From contig OZ024719.1 in assembly GCA_964016875.1 (NCBI GenBank), forward strand, positions 30,552,679 to 30,616,678: DNA of 64,000 nt, read 5' to 3'. The notes beneath the pieces are model-generated. The model had not been told where the DNA came from and ran no database searches. It saw only the letters and a list, made by a program, of their open reading frames with translations. Positions 46,122 to 55,803 of this stretch are shown here, piece after piece. Position 1 is the first letter of the stretch, and the number at the start of each line of letters is the position of its first letter. The position numbers and the translations under genes are program-made. Source of the stretch: Fallopia convolvulus (Eukaryota > Streptophyta > Magnoliopsida > Caryophyllales > Polygonaceae).

Positions 46122-47050
46122 TGATGTGACTATGCCTCACGAGCCACATCAAGGCCCTAACGCCTTCGGTATTGAGCCATCCAGTATTGAGCCATCCAAC
46201 GTCGGTACCGAGCCATCCACTCATAGGACTAAACCATCCAACATTGGTACCGAGCTTCCTAGTGACTCTTTTCCCACGGTACTGAGCAGCCCAACCTCGA
46301 TACCGAGCCACCTAGGCGCGCCGGCCGCGCTAGCGACACTTGGCCTAACTTAGGGCAGATGATAAGGAATCGAGATCGTGTCTTGCAAGAAGAGCTTCAA
46401 ACCGGTCTTTTGATCCATGGAGCGGTGAGAAAATATGAAGATGGTGGAGAATGCACGTTGCTAGTCACCGGTGGCAACTTGGCTATGCCGGGCGCCTAGC
46501 TTGCGCCGAGTTTGGACCTCTTGGGTGCCAATTCAAGACACATTTAAGGTTGGTTGTCCAAGGGTCTTTCATCTTCATTATTGAATTAATGGTTAGTTAT
46601 TGAAGGGGTTGTTTGAAATCCGAATTTCCATTAAAGGAGGCGTCTTCCTCCTTACTGTGGTAGACTTGAAGAATTCAAAAACTCTTACTTTGTTCTAAGT
46701 CATGTTTCGACTTTGATTTTGGTGTTTTGCCTTTTTAATAAAGTTTTTTGATATTCTTTGTTTTTAATCTTGATTCGTGAGTAATATCGGATCACCCTCG
46801 AGATCCAAGAGCAAGGTGTGTCACATCCTTGTCCTTGAATCTCATAGTTTGAGTTTCGAGTGTGGTGAGTCATATCCACGCCCTAAACTCGTTCATATCC
46901 AACTACCCTCTATTTCCATCATCCATTTTTGGTTTTTTAAACCATTCACATGTCAATCAACTCACCTCCGAGGCACATCCATCCAATCCCTCGACAAGAA
47001 GAGAGTGTCCAAGTGACCTTGCACTAATTTCATCGATTTGCTCCTTATCA
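46122..47050 (+). mobile_element. Solo LTR D, chromovirus-C-related, in Athila-1 integrase
   Basis: It starts TGATGTGACTATGCC and ends CTCCTTATCA, flanked by AAGCC and AAGTC (5-bp duplication with one mismatch). The start mirrors the chromovirus-C LTR (TGATGTGAA). The stretch GTGAGTAATATCGG...GTGAGTCATATCC at 46770-46880 resembles the same part of the C-family LTR (4705-4790). The first 200 bases encode GTEPS-type peptide repeats from palindromic units. Overall divergence from family C is high, so it is a separate subfamily. Confidence 0.7.
46170..46315 (+). repeat. Imperfect tandem array built on GGTACCGAGCCATCCA
   Basis: Variants of GGTAYYGAGCCATCCAAC recur six to seven times with spacing of roughly 18-30 bp. 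Read in frame they give repeated (I/V)GTEPS peptides. It is followed by a short very GC-rich segment (about 46313-46334). Confidence 0.6.
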
Positions 47051-47862
47051 AAGTCGTTGCTACAAGGAGCAATGACGCCAAAACCGTGGCCAAATTTATT
47101 AAGACTAACATTTTCCCCAGGTTTGGAGTACCAAGAATCCTCATTAGTGATGGTGGTTCACATTTCATAGAGAGGGCCTTTGAAGCTCTCTTGGCTACGT
47201 ATGGGGTACACATCGAGAGACAACACCATACCATCCCTAAACTAGTGGCCAGGTTGAAGTTTCAAACACGTAAATCAAGAGCGTCTTTGAGAAAACGATC
47301 TCCCCCTCTAGGAAGGATTGGTCATCCAAGCTTGATGACGCTTTATGGGCATATAGAACAGCATACAAGACACCTCTACGCACCACTCCTTACAACCTAG
47401 TGTATGGCAAGGCATGCCATTTGCCAGTCGAGTTGGAGCACAAGGCATTATGGGCTCTCAAAGTGCTCAATATGGACCTCGACAAGGCCGGAGCAAAATG
47501 ATTCATGGACTTGCGAGAGCTAAAGGAATTGAGGCTAAAGGCGTATGAGAACGCTGAGATTTACAAAGAGCGTACAAAGCGATGGCATGACCAGAAATTG
47601 GTGCCCAAAACTTATGAAGTTGGTGAAAAGGTACTCCTCTTTAACTCTAGACTCTACCTTTTTTAAAAAAGCTGAGGTCAAGATGGAGTGGGCCATTCGT
47701 GGTCCACCATATTTATCCCCATGGAGCGGTCGATCTAGTAGATAACAATGGAGCCATCTTCAAAGTCAATGGACACAGGTTGAAGAAATTCTTTAAGCAA
47801 GCCGACCCGGAGGAAGAAATTCGAGCCACTTGGGCTCTTACATCGTCAGACTAGCCAAGGTA
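47051..47862 (+). pseudogene. pol: Athila-1 integrase, C-terminal half
   Basis: ORF 47038-47400 reads KVVATRSNDAKTVAKFIKTN and VPRILISDGGSHFIERAFEA, carrying the second catalytic Asp. A frameshift follows near HHTIPK; in other frames GQVEV (catalytic Glu), TPYNLVYGKACHLPVELEHK and KRWHDQKLVPKTYEVGEKVL are seen. It ends TWALTSSD stop at about 47852. AAG|GTAAGT follows at 47858-47866. Confidence 0.85.
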
Positions 47863-47898
47863 AGTTCGTCGGGTTAACGACGTTAAAAATAGCGCTTA

Positions 47899-47912
47899 CG
47901 GGAAGCAACCCG
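47899..47912 (+). promoter_or_regulatory. Post-pol hairpin (Athila-1)
   Basis: CGGG-AAGCAA-CCCG, just after GACGTTAAAAATAGCGC. Same position and shape as in Athila-2 and Athila-4. Confidence 0.5.
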
Positions 47913-48953
47913 CTTTAGTTTTTCCTTCTTAGTTCTTTTTGTTAGTTTTCTTTTGACTTCTTTTTAGAGTAGAGTTAAGTTTGCGGAATAGAATGTTTTA
48001 TGAAAGTGCTACAGGAGTCGGGTCGACAATGAAGCAAGCAAAACGTTGCCCAGACAGGCTCAGTACCGAACCTCACAAGGTCGGTACCGACCCCCACTAC
48101 GAAAAATCCGAAAACGCGTGCCGACCCCAGGTAAGTGCCTTAAAACCTTAAACTTCTTTTGTTTCTCTTTCACCTCACCTCCTCTACCGCCAAACACGCC
48201 CTTTGCTTCAAACCCTCCATTGCCCGAGCCACCAAATGAGCAAACAGAATCCTCACACCAGTTGAAGCCACCGCCATTGAACCTCGCACACCAGTCCACC
48301 CACAGATTCGATCCCCCACCCCGGTACCGAGCAAACTCTCAATTTTTTCGTTACCGATCCACACACACCCATATGGTTTCTAAACCCTAAATCTCTAATT
48401 GAATTTCTCATAGATTCATGGTAATTTTTGGTTAATTACATGCCTAGATCTAGATCTAGTTTGAGATTTGTTTTCAAGCTTAATTTGTGCCTTTTTGCTT
48501 TGATATCGGTGTGTTGCTTTGATGAACTTAGTTTCCTCATGTTTGGATTTTCATTTTTTCGATTACAAGAAGCATGAGATTACTTGTTCTTATCTTGACA
48601 TGATTTACACCATGTTCTAGCAATTGTGGCATGCTTAGGATATGTTTTTGGGTAAGTATGGGGTTTGGGATGCTTGATTGATTGATATTGCTGGGATTTA
48701 TTCATATAAGATGCCTTGATGAGTGTGCAGATGCCTTGATGAGTGTGCAGGGTCGGTACCGACCCTATCTCAACCAGACCACAATTTTGTCCAGGGACCT
48801 CGATACCGACCCCACGGGGTCGGTACCGACCCTTTAGAATGTTGAAATTTATGAACAAAAGCTTGGTTTCAATACATGTATGGGGTTCTTTGGTGTATTA
48901 TTATCATGAGTGGATCTTATCTTGGTTTGTTTGTGTTTCTACAGGTTTTTAAA
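47913..48953 (+). other. Athila-1 pol-env intergenic region
   Basis: No gene is supported. It contains palindromes at 48060-48095 and 48750-48835 (for example GGTCGGTACCGACCC), CAG|GTAAGT at 48127-48135, AAGTATGGGG at 48654-48663, and a short direct repeat of GATGCCTTGATGAGTGTGCA at 48711-48749. A pyrimidine-rich tract ending TTTCTACAG lies just before the env ATG. Confidence 0.6.
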
Positions 48954-50498
48954 ATGGCAAGCACAAGCCGAGCAAGCAAGAGGGCGGGCAAGAGAACAGA
49001 AAGGGCCAGCCCATCTCCTTCTCCAACATCATCACCCTCTGCATCTCCACCTCGTAAGGATCATGTGGTGTTGAAGACTGCTAAGCAAAGAGAGATCTTC
49101 GAAATCGTCTTCAACAACCCTCACCACACAAGATGGTTTTCAAGGGTCGAAGGAAAGCAGTTGGGAATTTATGAGGACCTCAAGCACACCTTCTCCATCC
49201 TTGGTGCTACTCACCTCTTAAAATTTGAAGAAATCCCTCACTACCCGGCCCTCACCTCTGAGTTCGTGGCCACTCTCTGCACTCATTTCAAGACTAAAAC
49301 GTCAGTGGGGAAGATTAAATTCAGACTTGGGAATGAGGACTACGAGCTCACCATGTCCAAGTTCAACACTCTTCTTCACTTTCCTAAACCCTCCCGTGAT
49401 AACTCAACACCCAATGACTTCAAAGTTGTAGAAACATGGGGTTACATCACAGGGGAAATTAGTCCCTCAACACCCACTCTCCTTGGCTCTCACATTGTCA
49501 ACCCACTCTTCCGTATCAACCTCAGAATTCTCGGCTCCACTATTTGGACCAAGAAGGAGTTATCCCCGCCCACAAGAACGGAAATTGGTTGTCTCTGTGC
49601 CATGCTCTTCACCGACTCCGCTCCAATGAACTTGGGGTACGAATGGGTGACTTATGTGGAGCAATATGGGGCACAGCTAGGAGAGATCTACTTTGGCGGG
49701 TTGGTGGCCCTTCTAACCTTGGCTTGTAAGATCGACCTCACACGCTACAATGTATTCCGTTCATAAAAGCTAGGCACAAACTATTGGGTGTCTTCAGGGA
49801 TCTTTCAAAGGTGCAACAAAGGGGTCACCACTACAGTACATGGTCGACAAGTGGTGGTCACATCGGATATGATGGAGCTCTTGTACCTCCCCAATTGGCA
49901 CGAGACTTGGACATCCACACCATTTCCGCTGGATAAGAAACCTCAGGACGATGCTTCATTGAGGATATCTGAGTCTTGGTACGAGAGGGAGGAGGACCAC
50001 ATGGAAGAAGATGCACTAGTCGTTGCCAAAGAGGTCGGCACCGAGCCTTATGGCTTCAATACTGAGGGGATGGCTGACTTTGATGGAAATGTTACCGTGC
50101 CAAAAGAGTACAGTATCGTGATTTATGACCCCGATAACGACCCTTATGGGGTCGATACCGACACCCGCTTCCAATAGAACCAGCCCGGTACCAAGAAACA
50201 CCAGCGCCAACACCAGCGCAGTATCGATGCCTACAACTGCGATGCACCTCCACAATGGGCAACTGATTTGGCTTCTCGGATGCAGCAGATGTGTATGCAT
50301 CAGTACCACATACATGATCAGATAAATCAGTGGCAAGAGGCTTATGCAACTCGGATGGCAGTTGAGGATGAGCGTCACAGGATGGTTGAGTCTCGCTAGA
50401 GGACAAGTGAGGAGCGCTGGGTGCAAAATGAAAAACGTTAGCACACCACCGCTGAGTTCATGGATAACTTTGAGCACTACTTTTCGCCCAAGTGCTAA
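48954..50498 (+). pseudogene. Athila-1 env-position ORF (ATHILA ORF-1 type)
   Basis: The ATG at 48954 starts MASTSRASKRAGKRTERASP, a basic serine-rich N-terminus. Then TRWFSRVEGKQLGIYEDLKH, HYPALTSEFVATL, KIKFRLGNEDYELTMSKFNT, GSHIVNPLFRINLRILGSTI and MNLGYEWVTYVEQYGAQLGE. The ORF stops at 49766 and continues in another frame at 49788-50177 (LYLPNWHETWTSTPFPLDKK, acidic stretch), then through stops to about 50498. It is colinear with the Athila-2 copy. No signal peptide or membrane anchor is visible. Function unknown. Confidence 0.82.
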
Positions 50499-50750
50499 TT
50501 TTTCTCTCTTTTTCAAGGATGTTTCAAGGAATGTTTCCACGGCTTCAACAACCACTTTATGAGTTCATTTTCTTTTCCCTATCTCTTTCTTTTGTCTTAC
50601 TTTGCTTCTACAGTGGGTACATTGTATTGCTTAAAGTATGGGGTAGGGAGGGAAAAGAAAACTTATGTGTTCTTATGTTTGTGTTTTTTAAGTTTTTTGT
50701 CTTGTTGGTTGGTTTTTGTTGTTTTAAGTTGTCATACGATCGTCCTTGGT
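50499..50750 (+). other. Athila-1 post-env region, truncated
   Basis: A hairpin TACAGTG-GGTA-CATTGTA (50609-50626, one G-U pair in RNA) precedes AAGTATGGGG (50634-50643). The 3' UTR is then cut at 50750 by the chromovirus-C LTR; the 3' LTR of Athila-1 is not in the window. Confidence 0.65.
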
Positions 50751-51504
50751 TGATTCACGGTGCGAGCGATCGACTCCAGAAACCGACAACCTTGAAAGGG
50801 GGTCGATGGGCTTGCAACTCGAGCAATCGGCACAGGGTCGGTAACGAGCAGTTTAAGGTCGGTACCGAGGGAGTTTGAAGAGACGTAGATGGGAAAAATG
50901 AACGGTTTGTGTGGGTGATTGAAGAGGATATGGACTCTCAATGACGGATATGATTCACCGACATTTGAGAGAACTAGGGGCTTGGATATTACACACCAAG
51001 TGCTCTTGAGAGATTGATATTACTCACAATCCGATCAAGAACAAAACCTTCAAAGAGACGAATCTTTGCATGCAAAAGAGAGTTTTTATCAATTCAAAGG
51101 TCCCTAAAAATGATACACCAAAGGCCTTTTAAAACCCCTAGGCCGATCCACTTGTAGAACATTAAACAAAGCATTAAAAACGAAGCACTAACACGTGCAT
51201 TAAAGATGTCTATTCACATTCGTCAACAACTTTGGCCTTCAAACACAGGTCGGTAACGACTGAAGAAGGAAACTGGCTCTGGCATAGTAACGAGGTTCGC
51301 CACCTCGTTACCGAACCCTAAGGTTCATTAACGAGGCTCATCGGGTCGATAGCAAGAACAGTCTTGATTTGACGGTGCAGGGTCTTCGCCATGGAATGAG
51401 TAATTCGCATCACCGGCTCCTCTTGCTCTTGCTTCTTGCCCTCGGTGTCCTCCTTGGCGTCCCAGCTTGACTCGGTGTAATCATGATGGGAAGGATTCAC
51501 ATCA
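50751..51504 (-). repeat. Chromovirus-C 3' LTR including pol C-terminus
   Basis: On the minus strand it starts TGATGTGAATCC right after a polypurine tract and ends CCGTGAATCA. It encodes EEPVMRITHSMAKTLHRQIK (ORF 51318-51515). It is homologous to the solo LTR at 4201-4980. Palindromes lie at 50815-50870 and 51250-51340. Confidence 0.85.
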
Positions 51505-51514
51505 TCCTCCCCCA
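51505..51514 (-). other. Polypurine tract of chromovirus-C
   Basis: The minus strand reads GGGGGAGGA directly before TGATGTGAA, fixing the LTR start inside the polyprotein tail. Confidence 0.78.
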
Positions 51515-53889
51515 TTCGGAAGGATTCAATCTCGAATCTTGCATGTAGTCCTCATCATCGGAATCGCCTATCAAGTAAGGTCGAAGATCAGCTATGTTAA
51601 ACACATCATGGACACCCATCTCCGGTGGGAGCTCCAAACAATAAGCATTATCGTTGATCTTCTCTAGTACTTGAAATGGTCCCTCCGCCCGTGGCTTCAA
51701 CTTGGAGTTTCAACGTGAGAGAAACCGTTCCTTGCGGAGTGCACCCACACCAAGTCCTCGGGCTCTAAAATCAATTCTTTGCGTCCCTTGTTATTATAAT
51801 GGCGCTCATATGGGGTCATTCGCTTCTCAAGTTGCCGCCTCGTGTCCTCGTGCAACCGCTTCACATAATCTGCTAAGTCCTTTCCTTCCTGGCTAAAACC
51901 ATCAACAATAGGGTGAGCAATAAGGTCTAACGGAGTGAGAGGATTCTTACCATAAGCGACTTTGAATGGTGTCTTTTGGTCGTCGAGTGGGTAGTGCAGT
52001 TATAAGCGAACTCTATGTCTGGAAGACAATCTTCCCACCTACGGAGGTTAGCTCTCAAAACAACACAAAGCAAGGTGCCAAGCAACCTATTTACTACTTC
52101 GGTTTGCCCATCCGTTTGCGGATGACAAGTAGTGGAATAAAGTAGCTTGGTGCCTAACTTGGCCCACAAGGTCCTCCAAAAATTGCTAAGGAATTTGACA
52201 TCCCTATCCGACACTATAGTTTTGGGAAGACCATGGAGACGCACAACATGGTTGAAAAACAAGGACGCCATGTTCGTAGCATCGTTAGTTTTATGACACG
52301 CAATGAAGTGTGCCATCTTACTAAACTGATCGACGACTACGAGAATGGAATCCCTACCCCTTTTAGTCCTAGGAAGACCTAACAAAAAAATCCATGGATA
52401 AGTCTTCCCAAGGCTGTTGGGGAATGGGCAAAGGAGTATACAATCCTTGGGGGCTAGTCTTAGATTTAGCTCGTGCACAAGTAGCACACAAGGCACACAA
52501 TTTCTCGACGTCCCTAAGCATTCGAGTCCAATAGAAGTGTTCCTTCAAGGCTTGCAAAGTCTTAGCAATGCCGAAATGACCCATAAGGCCACCACTGTGG
52601 GCTTCTTGCACTACTAGGCGCCTAATTGACCCCCAGGGATGCATAACTTAGCACCCTTCATAAGATAACCGTCATGCAGGAAGAATTGATCTTTACTTCC
52701 CACGGTACTACATTCCTCATAGATATCCTTGAAATCAAGGTCTACGGAATATAGTTCCTTTATGAAAGCAAGTCCCAACATTCTAGCATTCATAGTGGAA
52801 ATTAGGGAGTATCTTTGTGACAAAGCATCCGCCACAATATTGTCCTTTCCTTTTTTGTGTTTGATCACATAAGGGAAAGTCTCAATAAATTCAACCCACT
52901 TAGCATGACGTTTATTCAATTTATTTTGACCTTTGAGGAACCTAAGTGTCTCATTGTAGGAATGAATAACAAATTCCCTAGGGAGGAGATAGTGAGACCA
53001 TACCTTAAGCACCCTTACCAAAGCGAGTAGCTCCTTGTCATAATTGGGTACTTGAGCTCCGCATCATTCATCTTCTCACTATAATATGCGACCGGACTCC
53101 CCCCTTGCATGAGCACCCCCCAAGTCCTACTCCCGAAGCATCACATTCGATCTCGAAAGTCTTGGAAAAATCGGGAAGAACTAGAAGAGGTGCATGCGTG
53201 AGCTTTTCCTTGAGAGTAGTGAAAGCTCTTTCTTGATTTGGACCCCATTGAAAAACCACCTTCTTCTTGGTAAGCTCGATGAGAGGCGTGGCTATCGAGC
53301 TGAAATCTTTGACGAAGCGTCGGGAGAAACCAGCCAAGCCGAGGAAGCTCCTCGCTTGCGTCATGGTGGTCGGTACAGGCCATCCCTCAATTGCCTTCAC
53401 TTTCTCCTTGTCCACTTGAAGCCCTTCCTTGCTCACTACAAAACCAAGAAACACCACATTATCCGAACAAAAATGGCATTTCTTAAAATTAGCATAAAGC
53501 TTCTCTTTCCTCTAAACTTCTAGAACCATGCAAACATGTCTAGTATGCTCTTGCAAGCTATGGCTATAAATCAATATGTCATCAAAATACACCACCACAA
53601 ACTTGCCTAAAAATGCTCTTAAAACATGGTTCATTAATCTCATGAATGTGCTAGGTGCATTAGTAAGGCCAAATGGCATAACCAACCATTCATAGAGACC
53701 GTACTTGGTCTTGGATGCGGTTTTGCATTCATCACCTTCCTTCATGCTAATTTGGTGATAACCACTTTTGAGATCCACTTTGGAAAATATGCATGACCCG
53801 TGGAGCTCATCCAACATATCATCAAGTCTAGGTATAGGATGCCTATACTTGACGGTAATGTTGTTGATAGCTCGACAATCCACACACAT
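51515..53889 (-). pseudogene. pol: Chromovirus-C RT, RNase H and integrase
   Basis: RT (53512-53889) has RHPIPRLDDMLDELHGSCIF, LVMPFGLTNAPSTFMRL and an intact VVYFDDILIYS. RNase H at 53068-53457 (FLGLAGFSRRFVKDFSSIAT, FEIECDASGVGLGG) has a frameshift near 53100. Connection and chromovirus middle at 52614-53021 (KGQNKLNKRHAKWVEFIETF, KHKKGKDNIVADALSQRY). Integrase HHCC at 52369-52644 and core at 51927-52496 with TIVSDRDVKFLSNFW and CHPQTDGQTEVVNRLLG. The tail (51497-51700) has GPFQVLEKINDNAYCLELPP and HDVFNIADLRPYLIGDSDDE. Several frameshifts make it dead, but catalytic residues are better kept than in chromovirus-B. Confidence 0.9.
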
Positions 53890-55800
53890 TCACCACATTC
53901 CATCTTTCTTAAGAACTAAGATGACGGGAATGGAACATGGACTCAAACTTTCACGCACATAACCCTTAGAAAGAAGCTCTACAACTTGTTTTTGAAGCTC
54001 CTCCGCTTCTGTTGGATTGGCTCGGTAGGCCGGCTTGTTGGGTATGGAAGCGCCTGGCACAAAGTCGATTTGGTGCTCGATTCCCCGAATTGGAGGGAAT
54101 CCTTCCCGCATCTCTTCGGGGAACACATCATCGAACTCCTTCAACAACAAAGAAATGGGAGAAGGTAAGTGCTCTACATCTTGGACATTAAGCATTACAT
54201 CCTTAAATAACAAAAGAATGCAAGTAGTACTCCCTTTCACAACCTTTCGAGTCTCTCGTGCCTTAGCTAGAAGAAGATGGCTCGATGGTGCCATCGGTGT
54301 CGACCCACTGGCCCTCGGTACCGAGGTGTTTGCCTTTGATAATGAGGTGGGCCGCTTGGACTCGTTAGCACCGTCTCGCCGTTGTTTCCTTGCAATGTGA
54401 TCGGCCATGATCTCGTGTGGCGCCATGGGCATCAAAGTGATTCTCTTATCATTAAGGTGAAAAGAATACTCATGTGTGACGCCTTGGTGAATAACGCCTC
54501 GGTCATATTGCCACGGCCTTCCAAGTAGAATATGGCACGCCGTCATAGGAACCACGTCACAAACCACCTCATCAGCGTATCCCCCTATAGAATACTTGAC
54601 ACATGCATGCTCATTTACCTCAAGAGGTGTGTTAGAATTTAACTAACATAAAGTATAGGGTAATACATGAGGAGTAGTTTTAAGGGCAAACCTTTTAACC
54701 ACCTCTTGGTCTATGATGTTGCAACAAGATCCTCCATCAATTATAAGATTGCAAAGCCTACCTTGGATAAGGCATCTTGTATGAAAAATGATCTCCCTTT
54801 GGTTAGATGGAACCGGAGCTTCATTGGCGAAAAGTGAGCGCTTGACCACGAAGCACTCCCCATTTGTCTCGGCCGCAACTTACAACTCCACCACCTCTCC
54901 ATCACCATCTTATGGCTCTTCAATCTCGGCCTCTTCATCCGACTCATACTCTCCAATAGTGTTGAGTAGAACTTGGCGCTTCGAAGGGCAATACCGAGCT
55001 ATGTGTCCACGCCCTAAGCACTTGAAACACTTGATCTTACTCGTTCGTTGCTCTCCTTCACGCCTTCCTCCTTGTGGAGTCCGAGATGGCTCACACCGCG
55101 TAGGCACGTTACCGACGTCTTGCTTGTTTTCGGGACGTCGGGTTTGTTGGCTAGAAGAGCCCCCACCTTGAGTATTCCACGGCTTGGTAGAAGATGGATA
55201 ACCCCTCCTTTGAGGCAGATTTTGATAAATGTGATTGGTGTAGTGTAAAACCTCCTCAATCGTAGTGCCCCTAACGAAATGTTGCGTACTCACAATAGAT
55301 TTAAGGTCAGCATTTAAACCGTTAATGAACTTAGAGATAACATACCCCTCGAGAAACCGTAGGCCGGATCTATAGACTAGGATCTTGAGCTCTTTGTAGT
55401 ACTCATCCGGCGTCTTGGTTTCTTGTTTCAATTGCTCTAGCGTAGCATGCAATCGAGCGGTGAAGTCCTCGGGTACAAAACGATGCCTTAGCGTAGCCTT
55501 TAACTCCTCCCAAGTATCGATAGCCGGATAGCCATTGTATTCTCTTTCTTCCTTGTCCTCAATCCACCAATGGTAAGCAAAATCAATAAACTTAATGGTG
55601 GCAATGGCTACCTTTTGGGCATCTGAATATTGGTAGAAGTCAAGGACTTGTTCTGTCTTATGTTCCCACTCCAAGTAAGCTTCGACATCGGTAGATCCTC
55701 CAAAAGGTTGCACTTCCAACTTCACGTTAGGCCCTCTTCCATATCCTTGGTCCATTTGAAACATAGGAGTTAGAGCACGGCGGTGAAGAAGACGGCCCAT
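53890..55800 (-). pseudogene. gag-pol: Chromovirus-C gag and protease
   Basis: Gag (54910-55800): KLEVQPFGGSTDVEAYLEWE, AYHWWIEDKEEREYNGYPAI, LRHRFVPEDFTARLHATLEQ, TKTPDEYYKELKILVYRSGL, then CCHC CFKCLGRGHIARYC. Protease at 54643-54849 (HTRCLIQGRLCNLIIDGGSC) and continuation 53890-54567 (ILLGRPWQYDRGVIHQGVTH, LPPI-like GFPPIRGIEHQIDFVPGASI). Stops and frameshifts lie near 54905 and 54640. The N-terminus is lost at the Athila-3 junction. TCGGTACCGA occurs in coding sequence near 54317. Confidence 0.88.
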
Positions 55801-55803
55801 TGA

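Larger units (their letters stand above)
2409..50750 (+). mobile_element. Athila-1: Ty3/gypsy Athila element hosting several nested insertions
   Basis: A plus-strand Athila. Its 5' LTR is 2409-3799, followed by PBS, gag (3917-6540), protease (6603-7340), RT-RNase H (43623-45240), integrase (45240-47860) and env-position ORF (48954-50498). The 3' end is cut at 50750 by chromovirus-C, so no 3' LTR is seen. It is inserted in the Tat pol with left flank GGTTC. Guests are a solo chromovirus LTR (4201-4980), LTR-X copy 1 (7341-10008), Athila-2 with its own guests (10041-43617) and a solo LTR (46122-47050). Sequence before 10040 and after 43618 joins in the right protein order, which confirms one interrupted element. 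All its ORFs are broken. Confidence 0.88.
50751..55803 (-). mobile_element. Chromovirus-C: CRM-like Ty3/gypsy element lacking its 5' end
   Basis: A minus-strand chromovirus: gag (54910-55800), protease, RT, RNase H, integrase, PPT and 3' LTR 50751-51504. No 5' LTR, PBS or gag start is present: the sequence switches near 55803 to Athila-3 gag linker on the opposite strand. No target duplication can be paired. TTGGT flanks the 3' LTR. The pol frame runs into the LTR as in chromovirus-B. Confidence 0.87.

Noticed and set aside
46313..46334. A run of rare-cutter-like GC palindromes resembling a cloning polylinker
   Set aside because: It lies within continuous LTR-like plant sequence with no vector context; a chance GC-rich patch is more likely.
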